44,656 nt of DNA from Clostridiales bacterium (GTDB lineage: Bacteria > Bacillota > Clostridia > Oscillospirales > Ruminococcaceae). Below the pieces are notes generated by a model. The model saw only the letters and a program-made list of their open reading frames with translations. It was not told the origin of the DNA and searched no databases. A program made the position numbers and the translations under genes. Positions 7,429 through 15,752 of the stretch are shown piece after piece; position 1 is the first letter of the stretch, and the number at the start of each line of letters is the position of its first letter. Location: the NCBI GenBank assembly GCA_012519635.1, contig JAAYPV010000119.1, positions 1 through 44,656 of the forward strand, read 5' to 3'.

Positions 7429-9120
7429 CTACATTTTTTCAGGACACTCAATTTTCAGCATAGTAAGTGAGTTTCTAAGTACCTGTCTAACTGCTTCACA
7501 CAAAGCAAGTCTTGCCTTCTTTAATTCTTCTGTTTCAGCGTTTTTAACACTGCAGGCATCATAAAATTTATGGAAAAGTGTTGCAAGCTCAATAGTGTAT
7601 TTTGTTATTCTTGATGGGTCATATGATTTTGCAGCAAAATCCACTTCATTCGGTAAATTTGCCATATGTCGGATAAGCTCAATCTCCTGTGGCTTGTCCA
7701 ATATATCAAGCTGAGCTAAACTAACATCACTAATATCAACTCCCTCAGCTGACAGATTGGAAATCAAGCTGCAAATTCTCGCATGTGCGTACTGAACATA
7801 GTATACTGGATTTTGTGATGACTTTTCAACTGCCAAATCCAAGTCAAATTCAAAATGTGAGTTTGCCTCTCTTAAATTAAAATAGAATCTAGCTGCATCA
7901 ATTGAAATCTCTTCAAGCAATGTTACAAGAGTAATTGCTTTTCCAGAACGCTTTGAAAGCTTAGCAACCTCACCATTACGCATTAGACGAACCATTTGCA
8001 TAATGATAACATCTAGCTTATTTGCATCAACTCCAAGTGCTGTAAGAGCTGCTTTCAGTCTTGGAACATAGCCATGATGGTCTGCTCCCAGAACATCGAT
8101 AGCCTTATCAAAGCCCCTTGTAACCAGCTTGTTATAATGATATGCTATGTCTGGTACTACATAGGTTGGAATTCCATTTGAACGAACAAGTACAAAATCC
8201 TTGTCCGCACCGAAGTCCGTTGCCCTAAACCATATAGCACCATCTAATTCATAGGTACAACCCTTTTCCTTCAACAGCTCAACTATCTTGTCCACATCAC
8301 CATTTTCATGCAAGGTGCTTTCCCTAAACCAGTTGTCATATACAATTCTATATTTTTTTAAATCATCCTCAAGAGCCTGAATATTTTTTGGTAACGCATA
8401 ATCAACAAGTGCATTTCTGCGTTCCTCTGAGGAAACTTCTACATATTTATCACCATAAATTTCTGCAAATCCCTTAGCATGTGCAATAATGTCCTCTCCC
8501 TGATATGCATCCTCTGGCATTTCAATTCCAGCTTTATAAATCTGCAAATATCTTACTTCAAGTGATGTCGCAAACTTTTCAATCTGGTTTCCTGCGTCGT
8601 TTACATAAAATTCTCTCTCAACATTATAGCCTGCAGATTGCAAAATACTTGCAAGGCAATCGCCAATAGCTCCGCCTCGTGCATTTCCTATATGCATAGG
8701 ACCTGTTGGATTAGCTGATACAAATTCCAGTAAAATCCTTTTATTTTCTCCAGTATCTGTTTTGCCATAATTCCCCTTTTCGTCTAAAACAGCCTGTAAA
8801 GCCAATGAGAACCAGCGTCTGCCTAGAAAAAAATTGATAAATCCAGGACCAGCGATTTCTACATGTTCAAACATCGTGCCGTCCAAAACAAGCTGCTCAG
8901 AAATAAGCTCTGCTATCTTTCTTGGTGGCATTTTAAATGGCTTAGCACAAACCATTGCAACATTTGTAGCAAAATCGCCGTGAGATTTATCAGCTGGTAT
9001 TTCTATATTGAAAGGAGATATTGGCTCAAGAGAAATACTTCCATCCGAAACCAATCTGCCTAAAGCATTTAAAATTATTTCATTTAGCTCATCTGACGCA
9101 AGCTTAATTAAATTAGACAT
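7429..9120 (-). CDS. argS: Arginyl-tRNA synthetase
   Basis: The 563-residue class I synthetase has an N-terminal Add-1-like domain, the HIGH-type motif in ANPTGPMHIGNARG (about residues 135-148), a KMSKS-equivalent KLSKRSGKAI, and a C-terminal DALR anticodon-binding domain ending with LRNSLTMLKIECPEKM. It charges tRNA-Arg in the cytoplasm. Length and motif order are normal. It sits 40 bases downstream of a DUF1934 gene, a pairing found in many Firmicutes. Confidence 0.97.
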   Translation of the reverse strand: MSNLIKLASDELNEIILNALGRLVSDGSISLEPISPFNIEIPADKSHGDFATNVAMVCAKPFKMPPRKIAELISEQLVLDGTMFEHVEIAGPGFINFFLGRRWFSLALQAVLDEKGNYGKTDTGENKRILLEFVSANPTGPMHIGNARGGAIGDCLASILQSAGYNVEREFYVNDAGNQIEKFATSLEVRYLQIYKAGIEMPEDAYQGEDIIAHAKGFAEIYGDKYVEVSSEERRNALVDYALPKNIQALEDDLKKYRIVYDNWFRESTLHENGDVDKIVELLKEKGCTYELDGAIWFRATDFGADKDFVLVRSNGIPTYVVPDIAYHYNKLVTRGFDKAIDVLGADHHGYVPRLKAALTALGVDANKLDVIIMQMVRLMRNGEVAKLSKRSGKAITLVTLLEEISIDAARFYFNLREANSHFEFDLDLAVEKSSQNPVYYVQYAHARICSLISNLSAEGVDISDVSLAQLDILDKPQEIELIRHMANLPNEVDFAAKSYDPSRITKYTIELATLFHKFYDACSVKNAETEELKKARLALCEAVRQVLRNSLTMLKIECPEKM

Positions 9121-9160
9121 CTCAACATTTTCCCCTTTAAACTATATATTTGCTTTTAAC

Positions 9161-9589
9161 TTAATTCAAGCTTTTTATATTGAAATAAATCTCATTATCT
9201 GACATATAAGTTGAGTTTAAATCAATCGTATACTTCATATAAAGATTTCCACCTTCGCTTGTTAAATTGTTTTCAATCTTCTTTGTATTGATTCCTACAA
9301 TAAACTCACCAAATGGCGTTGCATAGTGGCAAAAATGCTTTTTACCATGTTCAATTACCAGATTTGAAGTTGTTGCTCCACTCCTAATAATTGAAGCTAA
9401 CTCATTTTTCGTTACAGTTATATCAGTAACTGAACCCTCAAAGCCTGTCGCCTCCGAATCCTCATATGAAATCAAAAATGTGCCATCCTTTTCATCAAAG
9501 GTCCCTGTTGTCGTTAATTCCATCTCTGACCTTTCGTTATTCGCAACAGTCTGTATACTTTTCATCTCTATTAATACTTTTTTTTTCAA
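9161..9589 (-). CDS. DUF1934 family beta-barrel protein (YwiB-like)
   Basis: A small protein of about 142 residues with alternating beta strands, and the conserved pieces GTFDEKDGTFLISYEDSEATG and HFCHYATPFGEF, typical of DUF1934 (lipocalin-like fold, function unknown). The start was set at the TTG at 9589, seven bases after an AAGGTG ribosome binding site; a TTG two codons upstream is too close to that site. It is adjacent to argS, as in Bacillus ywiB-argS. No enzymatic motif is visible and no function is assigned. Confidence 0.85.
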   Translation of the reverse strand: MKKKVLIEMKSIQTVANNERSEMELTTTGTFDEKDGTFLISYEDSEATGFEGSVTDITVTKNELASIIRSGATTSNLVIEHGKKHFCHYATPFGEFIVGINTKKIENNLTSEGGNLYMKYTIDLNSTYMSDNEIYFNIKSLN

Positions 9590-9647
9590 ATCCAATCACC
9601 TTTTACAGAAATGATATAGAAAGATATATCGTCCCTATATATTCCTT

Positions 9648-10463
9648 CTAATTAATATCAACCTTAAAAACATTGCCATGAACATCATGACCTAAAAATT
9701 GCTTTGCATTCTCTTCGAACATCTCAACACTATCACTTACATAAAATGTATTCTTACCAATTTTATTGCTGGTATTTAAAAGATTTTGCTCTAAAAGACA
9801 GAGATTTGCAAATTTTGCTGCCTCCTCACCCGGAGAAATAAGCGTAACTTCCTCACCCATTATATCAGCAATTATATCCTTAAGCAGAGGATAATGCGTA
9901 CAACCCAAAATAAGAGTATCAACTCCCTCATTTTTTATTGGCTCAAGATATTCTTCAGCAACTATCCTTGCAACCTTGTTACCCCTGTCTGTATAACCAT
10001 TCTCAACAAGCGGAACAAAAAGTGGACATGCCTTCCCCACTACAAAAGTATTTGGTCTTATGGTTTTAATCGCCCTTCCATAGCTGCCGCTTTTTATTGT
10101 TGCTTGAGTACCGATAACACCAATTTTCCCATTAACTGTTGCACTGCATGCTGCTTGAACAGCTGGCAATAAAACACCAGTAAATGGAATATCATCAACA
10201 AGCTTTTTCGTGTTAATAACGGAGCTTACAGTGCCACAGGCTGCAATAATCATTTTTATCCCATGCTGCCTCAGAAAATTTATATCCTCATTTGCATATT
10301 TAAGAATTGTTTCCTTACTCCTGCTCCCATAAGGAATCCTCGCTGTATCTCCAAAATAAATTATATCTTCATTCGGAAGTATTCTATTCAGCTCTTTAAC
10401 AGTAGTTAATCCACCAACTCCTGAATCAAAAACACCAATTGCAAAGTCACTCATTTTCTCCAT
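9648..10463 (-). CDS. murI: Glutamate racemase
   Basis: The protein has the family opening FDSGVGGLTTVKELNRILP, the substrate loop YFGDTARIPYGSRS, a first catalytic cysteine in AACGTVSS and the second in LGCTHYPLL. It interconverts L- and D-glutamate, supplying D-Glu for peptidoglycan (used by MurD, also encoded in this window). The residue after the first catalytic Cys is Gly where Asn is most common. The start is uncertain among GTG 10472, ATG 10463 and ATG 10454; ATG 10463 was chosen. The gene follows ddl by about 30 bases in a wall-precursor operon. Confidence 0.94.
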   Translation of the reverse strand: MEKMSDFAIGVFDSGVGGLTTVKELNRILPNEDIIYFGDTARIPYGSRSKETILKYANEDINFLRQHGIKMIIAACGTVSSVINTKKLVDDIPFTGVLLPAVQAACSATVNGKIGVIGTQATIKSGSYGRAIKTIRPNTFVVGKACPLFVPLVENGYTDRGNKVARIVAEEYLEPIKNEGVDTLILGCTHYPLLKDIIADIMGEEVTLISPGEEAAKFANLCLLEQNLLNTSNKIGKNTFYVSDSVEMFEENAKQFLGHDVHGNVFKVDIN

Positions 10464-10493
10464 GTCATTCACAAACCCCTTTATTAAGCCGAT

Positions 10494-11561
10494 TTACCTG
10501 TCTGAATTGTCAATCGCCTGTTCAATAAGCTTATCAAGAAGATAAGAATACCCCATTCCAACATCATTCATAAGCTTTGGATACATACTAATAGGCGTAA
10601 AACCTGGCATTGTGTTTATCTCATTTAAAATTATTTCTCCACTTTCAGCAAGGAAAAAGTCAACCCTCGCCAGACCTTTACAGCCCATTATCTTATACGC
10701 CTCAACAGCAATTTCCCTGATTTTTTTAGCCTTATCATCATCAATCCTTGCTGGAATATGCAATTTTGATGAGTTAGCAATATATTTAGCATTAAAATCA
10801 TAAAACTCATTACAAGGCTCTATCTCACCTACAAACGATGCAAACGGGCTGTCATAACCGAATACAGCGACCTCCAACTCCCTGCCCTTGATAAATTCCT
10901 CAACGATTACCTTATTATCATGAGAAAATGCTAGCTTAACTGCCTCCTTAAGCGAATCAATATTTTTAGCTTTGTTTATTCCAATTGAAGAACCGCAATT
11001 CGCTGGTTTGACAAACAACGGAAAACCTAATTCATCACCTATTTTTGAACAGACTTCATCAAGATTACTTATCTCTCTGAAGGTAACCGCTCTCCACTTA
11101 GCAGTTTTTATACCATTATAATCAAGTAGGGTGTGAGTATGAGCCTTATCCATGCACGATGCTGACGCAAGAAGTCCACACCCTACATACGGAATTTTCG
11201 CCATATCAAGCAAGCCCTGTATTGTGCCGTCCTCCCCATTCTTTCCATGCAAAACTGGGAACACTACATCAATCTTTCTTATTGTTGCCTCCCCATTTTC
11301 AATGGTAATAATCCCCTTATGAAGAGTGTCGGGAGATATAACAGCCATTGCACAATCAGGATTCTTTTCCCACTCGCCAGATTCTATGCATGAAACAGGT
11401 CCTGGATAATAAAGCCATCTGCCTTTTTTTGTTATCCCAATACACATTACATCATATTTATCTTTAGGTATATTTTCAATCACATTTGTTGCTGAAACAA
11501 GCGATATATCATGTTCATTCGAAACTCCGCCAAAAATTACTGCAACTTTAATTTTAGACAT
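10494..11561 (-). CDS. ddl: D-alanine--D-alanine ligase
   Basis: ATP-grasp enzyme of 355 residues with the N-terminal signature VAVIFGGVSNEHDISLVSA, the HGKNGEDGTIQGLLD segment, the VKPANCGSSIGI ATP-grasp loop, and the metal-binding end LNEINTMPGFTPISMYP. It makes the D-Ala-D-Ala dipeptide for peptidoglycan precursors. The segment VEEFIKGRELEVAVFG is also typical. It leads the operon ddl-murI-DUF1934-argS-methyltransferase-like gene, with an AAAGGAGC ribosome binding site. Confidence 0.96.
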   Translation of the reverse strand: MSKIKVAVIFGGVSNEHDISLVSATNVIENIPKDKYDVMCIGITKKGRWLYYPGPVSCIESGEWEKNPDCAMAVISPDTLHKGIITIENGEATIRKIDVVFPVLHGKNGEDGTIQGLLDMAKIPYVGCGLLASASCMDKAHTHTLLDYNGIKTAKWRAVTFREISNLDEVCSKIGDELGFPLFVKPANCGSSIGINKAKNIDSLKEAVKLAFSHDNKVIVEEFIKGRELEVAVFGYDSPFASFVGEIEPCNEFYDFNAKYIANSSKLHIPARIDDDKAKKIREIAVEAYKIMGCKGLARVDFFLAESGEIILNEINTMPGFTPISMYPKLMNDVGMGYSYLLDKLIEQAIDNSDR

Positions 11562-11616
11562 AGAAAAAGCTCCTTTAAAACTATAAAATTAATAATATAC
11601 CGTTACTAATCAATAC

Positions 11617-11645
11617 ATTATATCACATTCCAAAATATTCTGCAA
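11617..11645 (-). promoter_or_regulatory. Promoter of the ddl operon
   Basis: On the minus strand TTGCAG (11640-11645) and a perfect TATAAT (11617-11622) are 17 bases apart, about 55 bases upstream of the ddl ATG. Confidence 0.55.
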
Positions 11646-11736
11646 GTATTTTTATTGAATTTATCTAAAAATTAATATAAAAAATTTAACACAGAATATA
11701 AAAAATATTGATTAGTTAATAGTATATATTTCAAAC

Positions 11737-11782
11737 TTGACCTTTTTTATACTATATGACATTATCATTTAGTAAATGATAA
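11737..11782 (+). promoter_or_regulatory. Candidate promoter with an overlapping palindromic operator
   Basis: TTGACC (11737-11742) and CATTAT (11760-11765) are 17 bases apart. A palindrome with perfect 10-base arms, TTATCATTTA and TAAATGATAA (11762-11782, one central base), overlaps the -10 box. It would serve as a second, possibly regulated promoter for the rpmG operon. This is inference from pattern only. Confidence 0.35.
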
Positions 11783-11845
11783 ATTTAATAAAATCATACC
11801 TTACTTATTATATTAGTCTATAAATAAAAATTATTTGAAAAATAC

Positions 11846-11875
11846 TTGACATTTTGGAATAAAGTATGATATACT
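11846..11875 (+). promoter_or_regulatory. Main promoter of the rpmG-secE-nusG-rplK-rplA operon
   Basis: TTGACA (11846-11851) and TATACT (11870-11875) are 18 bases apart. Transcription would begin near 11882 and give a leader of about 154 bases before rpmG. Confidence 0.65.
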
Positions 11876-11881
11876 TGAATT

Positions 11882-12035
11882 ACCTCTTTTGGAGGTCTAT
11901 TTTTTTGCTTGTTTTTAGTAGATTATGGCTATCACTACTCTGCTGAAAACTGCAAGACCTCTTAGCTTTTCGAGGGAGGCAAACAGCTCTAGCTTTCGGG
12001 GTGTCCGAAAGAATTTTTCATCAGGAGGTGCCGAT
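11882..12035 (+). promoter_or_regulatory. Structured 5' leader of rpmG with terminator-like hairpins
   Basis: The leader contains a hairpin ACCTC/GAGGT (11882-11886 with 11892-11896) followed by a run of seven T, and a second perfect 7-base-pair hairpin, CTTTCGG with CCGAAAG (11993-11999 with 12005-12011), followed by AATTTTT just before the ribosome binding site. GAGGTCT (11892-11898) can instead pair with AGACCTC (11955-11961), which would break the first hairpin. This looks like an attenuation or ribosomal-protein leader, but it matches no class I can name. Confidence 0.4.
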
Positions 12036-12185
12036 ATGAGAGTTAAAATCACTATGGCTTGTACAGAATGCAAGCAGCGTAACTACAACACGAAGAAAAA
12101 CAAGAAAAATGACCCTGACAGACTTGAAATGCGTAAGCACTGTAAATTCTGTAGAAAGCATACTTTGCACAGGGAAACAAAATAA
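12036..12185 (+). CDS. rpmG: 50S ribosomal protein L33
   Basis: The 49-residue protein begins [17 protein letters not shown] and has two CxxC knuckles (CTEC and CKFC), so it is the zinc-binding form of L33. The start is set by an AGGAGGTG ribosome binding site seven bases upstream; an in-frame extension back to 11925 has no binding site and lies in the leader. It is followed by secE after 15 bases. The order rpmG-secE-nusG is widespread in bacteria. Confidence 0.96.
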   Translation: MRVKITMACTECKQRNYNTKKNKKNDPDRLEMRKHCKFCRKHTLHRETK

Positions 12186-12200
12186 GCGGAGGTAAATGTT

Positions 12201-12470
12201 ATGTCTAAAGATAATGTAAACGAAAAAAAAGATAGCAAGAAAGCCTCTGCTAAATCATCAAAAACCAAAAGAAATTCGTTTGGAATGAAGGTCGCTAAAT
12301 ATTTTAAAGACCTTAAAAGCGAATTCAGTAAGGTTGTTTGGCCATCAAAAAAACAAGTATTTAATAACACCCTAGTTGTTTTGTCCTTTACTGGGGTTAT
12401 TATGCTGTTTATCTTCGGCTTGGATACTGGTCTTACAGCTCTCCTTAGATTAATACTTAAGCAAGGCTAA
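12201..12470 (+). CDS. secE: Preprotein translocase subunit SecE
   Basis: The 89-residue protein has a basic, Lys/Ser-rich N terminus, the conserved amphipathic motif KYFKDLKSEFSKVVWPSKKQ, and one transmembrane helix (about residues 60-85). SecE clamps SecY in the Sec translocon. The N-terminal extension is typical of Clostridia. GGAGG lies before the ATG, and the gene is co-directional with rpmG and nusG. Confidence 0.96.
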   Translation: MSKDNVNEKKDSKKASAKSSKTKRNSFGMKVAKYFKDLKSEFSKVVWPSKKQVFNNTLVVLSFTGVIMLFIFGLDTGLTALLRLILKQG

Positions 12471-12499
12471 TTTGTTAATTAATATAAGGAGGAAAATAG

Positions 12500-13027
12500 A
12501 TGTCAGATGCAGCAAAATGGTATGTTATCCACACATATTCAGGCTACGAAAATAAAGTAGCTCAAAATATCGAAAAAGTAGTCGAAAACAGAAAATTGCA
12601 GGATTTAATTCAGGAGGTTCGAGTTCCTACAGAAAAGGTTACCGAAATTACTGATAATAAGGTTAAAGAAGTAGAGAGGAAAATCTTCCCTAGCTATGTT
12701 CTTATTAAAATGGTCTATACTGATGACTCCTGGTATATTGTCAGAAATACTAGAGGCGTTACTGGTTTCGTGGGTCCTGCTTCTGAACCGACTCCTTTAA
12801 CCGAAAAAGAAGTAGAAGCTCTTGGCGTTGAGTTGTCAAGAGTTGAAGTAAACTTTAATGTTGGTGATCGTATACAGGTTTCTGGCACTGCTATGGATGG
12901 CTTGGAGGGTATTGTTCAAAAAATTAATCTTGATGAAGGTACTGTTGATGTGCTCATTTCTATGTTTGGTCGTGACACTCCTGCTACCCTTGCTCTTAAT
13001 CAAGTCATCAAAAAGGACGATTTTTAA
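12500..13027 (+). CDS. nusG: Transcription termination/antitermination protein NusG
   Basis: The 175-residue protein has the NGN domain (WYVIHTYSGYENKVAQNIEK, FPSYVLIKM, VRNTRGVTGFVG) and a C-terminal KOW domain (VGDRIQVSGTAMDGLEGIVQ). It binds RNA polymerase and couples elongation to translation or termination. AAGGAGG lies upstream of the ATG. Length and domain order are normal. Confidence 0.97.
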   Translation: MSDAAKWYVIHTYSGYENKVAQNIEKVVENRKLQDLIQEVRVPTEKVTEITDNKVKEVERKIFPSYVLIKMVYTDDSWYIVRNTRGVTGFVGPASEPTPLTEKEVEALGVELSRVEVNFNVGDRIQVSGTAMDGLEGIVQKINLDEGTVDVLISMFGRDTPATLALNQVIKKDDF

Positions 13028-13057
13028 TTTTTTAAACGCTTGCAAAATTTTTGCTTG

Positions 13058-13097
13058 CGGTGGGAGAGATATTTACCTTATCTCGCCATTTACCACA
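13058..13097 (+). promoter_or_regulatory. rplK leader hairpin, candidate r-protein autoregulatory site
   Basis: Between nusG and rplK, GTGG (13060-13063) can pair with CCAC (13093-13096) around an inner perfect stem GAGATA/TATCTC (13066-13071 with 13079-13084), followed by a T run. The GGTGGGAG opening and TTACCAC closing recur before rplA. L1 and L11 feedback control of this operon is known in other bacteria; assignment here is inference. Confidence 0.5.
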
Positions 13098-13119
13098 TTT
13101 TTTATGGAGGTGCAAAAGC

Positions 13120-13545
13120 ATGGCACAAAAAGTAGTAGGTTATATTAAACTACAAATCCCTGCAGGTAAAGCAACACCTGCTCCACCAGTTGGTCCTGCT
13201 CTAGGTCAGCATGGTGTTAATATCATGGCTTTTACTAAGGAATTTAACGAAAGAACAAAGAACGATATTGGTTTGATTATTCCAGTTGTAATCACTGTTT
13301 ATGCAGACCGTTCATTCTCTTTCATCACTAAAACTCCACCTGCTTCAGTTCTTATTAAAAAGGCTTGTGGCATTGAAAAGGGTTCAGGAGTTCCTAATAA
13401 AACTAAGGTTGCAAAAATCACTAAAGAACAAGTTAGAAAAATTGCAGAAACAAAGATGCAAGACCTTAATGCTAGTAGTATAGAGTCAGCTATGAGCATG
13501 ATTGAGGGTTCTGCTCGTTCTATGGGTGTTGAAGTCGTTGACTAA
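13120..13545 (+). CDS. rplK: 50S ribosomal protein L11
   Basis: The 141-residue protein begins [20 protein letters not shown] and contains [20 protein letters not shown], the strongly conserved L11 N-terminal segment, and the C-terminal rRNA-binding [19 protein letters not shown]. The start at 13120 is fixed by homology and by the GGAGGTG eight bases upstream; a longer in-frame reading from 13051 runs through the leader hairpin. L11 forms the GTPase-associated centre. Confidence 0.97.
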   Translation: MAQKVVGYIKLQIPAGKATPAPPVGPALGQHGVNIMAFTKEFNERTKNDIGLIIPVVITVYADRSFSFITKTPPASVLIKKACGIEKGSGVPNKTKVAKITKEQVRKIAETKMQDLNASSIESAMSMIEGSARSMGVEVVD

Positions 13546-13609
13546 GCTTAATATAAAAATATAATGCCTATTTATTTACTTTGCTAATCACTACGATTAT
13601 GCATTGTCT

Positions 13610-13680
13610 AAATGGTGGGAGGATGTTTCCGTTAACTGTTATGCGTTTTTAAATTTAGCATTTCAGTATTACCACTTAAG
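13610..13680 (+). promoter_or_regulatory. rplA leader, probable L1-binding autoregulatory RNA
   Basis: GGTGGGAGGATG begins at 13614 and the matching TACCAC ends at 13675, just before the AGAGGAGG ribosome binding site of rplA. GTGG (13615-13618) pairs with CCAC (13672-13675). The GGGAG-GATG core resembles the L1-binding element known from rRNA and L1 operon leaders. This follows from family knowledge and was not tested by folding. Confidence 0.55.
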
Positions 13681-13693
13681 AGGAGGATAATTA

Positions 13694-14389
13694 ATGAAAC
13701 GTGGCAAAAAATATGTTGACAGTTTAAAAACTGTTGACCGTTCAAAACAATATGATTCTGCTGAGGCTTTTGATTTAGTTTGTAAAAATGCTAAGGCTAA
13801 ATTTGACGAAACTGTTGAGGTTCATGTTCGTTTGGGTGTTGACTCAAGACATGCTGATCAACAGGTTCGTGGTGCTGTTGTATTGCCTAATGGTACAGGT
13901 AAAAATGTTAGAATTTGTGTGTTCTGTAAAGAAGATAAATATGAGGAAGCTAAGGCTGCTGGTGCTGAATATGTTGGCGGTCAAGATTTAGTTGATAAAA
14001 TCATGAAGGAAAATTGGATGGATTTTGACCTTGTTATAGCTTCCCCTGATATGATGGGACTTGTTGGTCGTCTTGGTAAGGTTCTTGGTCCTCGTGGATT
14101 AATGCCAAACCCAAAAGCTGGTACTGTTTCTCCTGATGTAGCTAAGGCTGTTGCTGAGGCAAAGGCTGGTAAGATTGAGTACCGTCTTGATAAGACAAAT
14201 ATTATCCACTGCCCTATCGGCAAGGCTTCCTTCGGTGCAGAAAAGCTTGATGAAAACTTTAAAACACTTATTGATGCTATTGTTAAGGCTAAGCCAGCTG
14301 CTGCTAAAGGAACTTATATCAGATCATGTGTTGTTACATCAACTATGGGTGTTGGAGTTCCAGTATCAACAGCTAAAATAGGAGTTTAA
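13694..14389 (+). CDS. rplA: 50S ribosomal protein L1
   Basis: The 231-residue protein begins [20 protein letters not shown] and has the L1 signatures [40 protein letters not shown] and the C-terminal [11 protein letters not shown]1 binds the 23S rRNA stalk and represses its own operon in several bacteria. The start follows GAGGAGG. The gene is followed by a strong terminator, so rplJ and rplL, often next, are not part of this locus. Confidence 0.97.
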   Translation: MKRGKKYVDSLKTVDRSKQYDSAEAFDLVCKNAKAKFDETVEVHVRLGVDSRHADQQVRGAVVLPNGTGKNVRICVFCKEDKYEEAKAAGAEYVGGQDLVDKIMKENWMDFDLVIASPDMMGLVGRLGKVLGPRGLMPNPKAGTVSPDVAKAVAEAKAGKIEYRLDKTNIIHCPIGKASFGAEKLDENFKTLIDAIVKAKPAAAKGTYIRSCVVTSTMGVGVPVSTAKIGV

Positions 14390-14399
14390 TTATATCGAT

Positions 14400-14437
14400 A
14401 AAAAAAGTGTTCTGTAATAATACAGAACACTTTTTTT
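14400..14437 (+). terminator. Strong intrinsic terminator after rplA
   Basis: A near-perfect inverted repeat: GTGTTCTGTA and TACAGAACAC around an ATAA loop, flanked by a run of A on one side and seven T on the other. The symmetry means it could work in both directions. Confidence 0.9.
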
Positions 14438-14447
14438 AGTTTATTAT

Positions 14448-14476
14448 AAAAGGGATGCATCTAACGCATCCCTTTT
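14448..14476 (-). terminator. Intrinsic terminator after the glycoside-hydrolase-like gene
   Basis: AAAAGGGATGC (14448-14458) and GCATCCCTTTT (14466-14476) form an 11-base-pair stem with a 7-base loop, directly after the stop of the minus-strand gene ending at 14478. It may act in both directions. Confidence 0.85.
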
Positions 14477-14477
14477 C

Positions 14478-15701
14478 TTATCTTATAATATATGAATTAT
14501 ACCCACTGTCTGATAATTCCGATAATAATTGATTAAACTCATCCTCTGTATATTCATCCGACAGTAATGATGGCACCACTTTGCTTTTCCCAAAAACCTT
14601 CTCCAATTCCTGAATAATTATTTTAACCTTATCTGTATTTCCTACCTCTGTTAATGAAATTTCACCACTTGTCGAAGTTATGGTGTCACCCGCTTCATCC
14701 AGACTGATTTTTGCTATAAAAACTGCATTGTCTATTTCATCTGGCTTGTAAATTTCACTGGTTCCATTAATAATCTTAACTGCTGACTCTTCAATTATAA
14801 TATTTGAATTGTTTTGCTGTGCTGTGCTGATAATCTGATTTGCTACCTCGACCAATGCAAGATATCTTGTTTCACTTTTAACTATGCTGCCTATATAACT
14901 TAAATCAGAATTTCTAAAATAAGGGAATGATATATCCGTGCATATAATCTCATCAAAGCCTGCTTGAGATATTTCAGCTGTAATCCTAGATAAATATGAC
15001 TTTGTTCCTGCACTAAATGGCGACATCCATGGCTTTCCACCATTGCTTGGACTATTGTCCAACCATAAAATATCCTGATTTTCAAACCTGAATGCTGTAT
15101 CTCCATACATTTTAGGATAAATATTATCCGCTAATGTGCTTATTTCCGCAACTGGTTTTAATCCATTAGCTTTTACCTCTGAAATTATTTCATCTAATGT
15201 AAGCGTAGATTTAACTGCACCTGCTGTTCCAGCATCCTCAATACCTGTTGCATAATTTATATAGCCTCCGCTAGATTTCAATGGAACAACAACTGATGTC
15301 GCACTGGTATTTGATTTGATTTCTAGCAAGGCATTGCTAAGTTTGGATTTACTGCTTAAATCATCTACACTTAATACATATCCAAAGAAATTTCCCTTTT
15401 TATTGACAATGGATTGCTTGCTTTCATCAGATGAACTATCAGACATATCTGAATTTTCACTATTATTAGATTCCGATGTTTCAGCTATTGGTGGAATAAA
15501 CTCACTTGTACCTGATGAGTACTTATCTTTATTTTTAATATATTTTAAAATCGGCTCACCAACACTGTATCCTAAAAATCCTAATCCAAATGCAATGACA
15601 ATCGTAAGAACAGCAGATAAAATACGCCTGAACTTACTGCGACTCCTTCCTCTTCTTTTAGGCTTTGATTTATATATCTTTATTCCTTTGTCCCTTCTCA
15701 T
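14478..15701 (-). CDS. Membrane-anchored putative glycoside hydrolase (DUF4015-like)
   Basis: About 407 residues. A basic N terminus (KSKPKRRGRSRSKFRR) precedes one transmembrane helix, then a Ser/Asn/Asp-rich linker, then a TIM-barrel-like domain (FFGYVLSVDDLS, SATSVVVPLKSSGGYINY, LKPVAEISTLADNIYP, FDEIICTDISFPYF) like the putative glycosyl hydrolase family DUF4015. The start at 15701 follows GGGAG at eight bases. It should face the outside of the membrane and act on, or bind, cell-wall or surface glycans; substrate unknown. It lies 51 bases downstream of the Rnf-like genes and may be co-transcribed with them. Confidence 0.7.
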   Translation of the reverse strand: MRRDKGIKIYKSKPKRRGRSRSKFRRILSAVLTIVIAFGLGFLGYSVGEPILKYIKNKDKYSSGTSEFIPPIAETSESNNSENSDMSDSSSDESKQSIVNKKGNFFGYVLSVDDLSSKSKLSNALLEIKSNTSATSVVVPLKSSGGYINYATGIEDAGTAGAVKSTLTLDEIISEVKANGLKPVAEISTLADNIYPKMYGDTAFRFENQDILWLDNSPSNGGKPWMSPFSAGTKSYLSRITAEISQAGFDEIICTDISFPYFRNSDLSYIGSIVKSETRYLALVEVANQIISTAQQNNSNIIIEESAVKIINGTSEIYKPDEIDNAVFIAKISLDEAGDTITSTSGEISLTEVGNTDKVKIIIQELEKVFGKSKVVPSLLSDEYTEDEFNQLLSELSDSGYNSYIIR

Positions 15702-15752
15702 TTTTATTGCTCCCTTTTGCACATTTTCTTTCTTTGTAATAGTATCTCTTTT

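Larger units (their letters stand above)
11562..11845. other. Divergent control region between ddl and rpmG
   Basis: Very AT-rich and gene-free. It holds the ddl promoter on the minus strand, a candidate second plus-strand promoter with a palindrome over its -10, and then the main rpmG promoter just beyond. Nothing else convincing is seen. Confidence 0.6.

Noticed and set aside
11925-12035. In-frame N-terminal extension of L33
   Set aside because: No ribosome binding site before the ATG at 11925; the stretch is leader RNA with hairpins, and L33 homology begins at 12036.
11880-12035. T-box leader for rpmG
   Set aside because: The conserved T-box sequence and specifier loop are not present.
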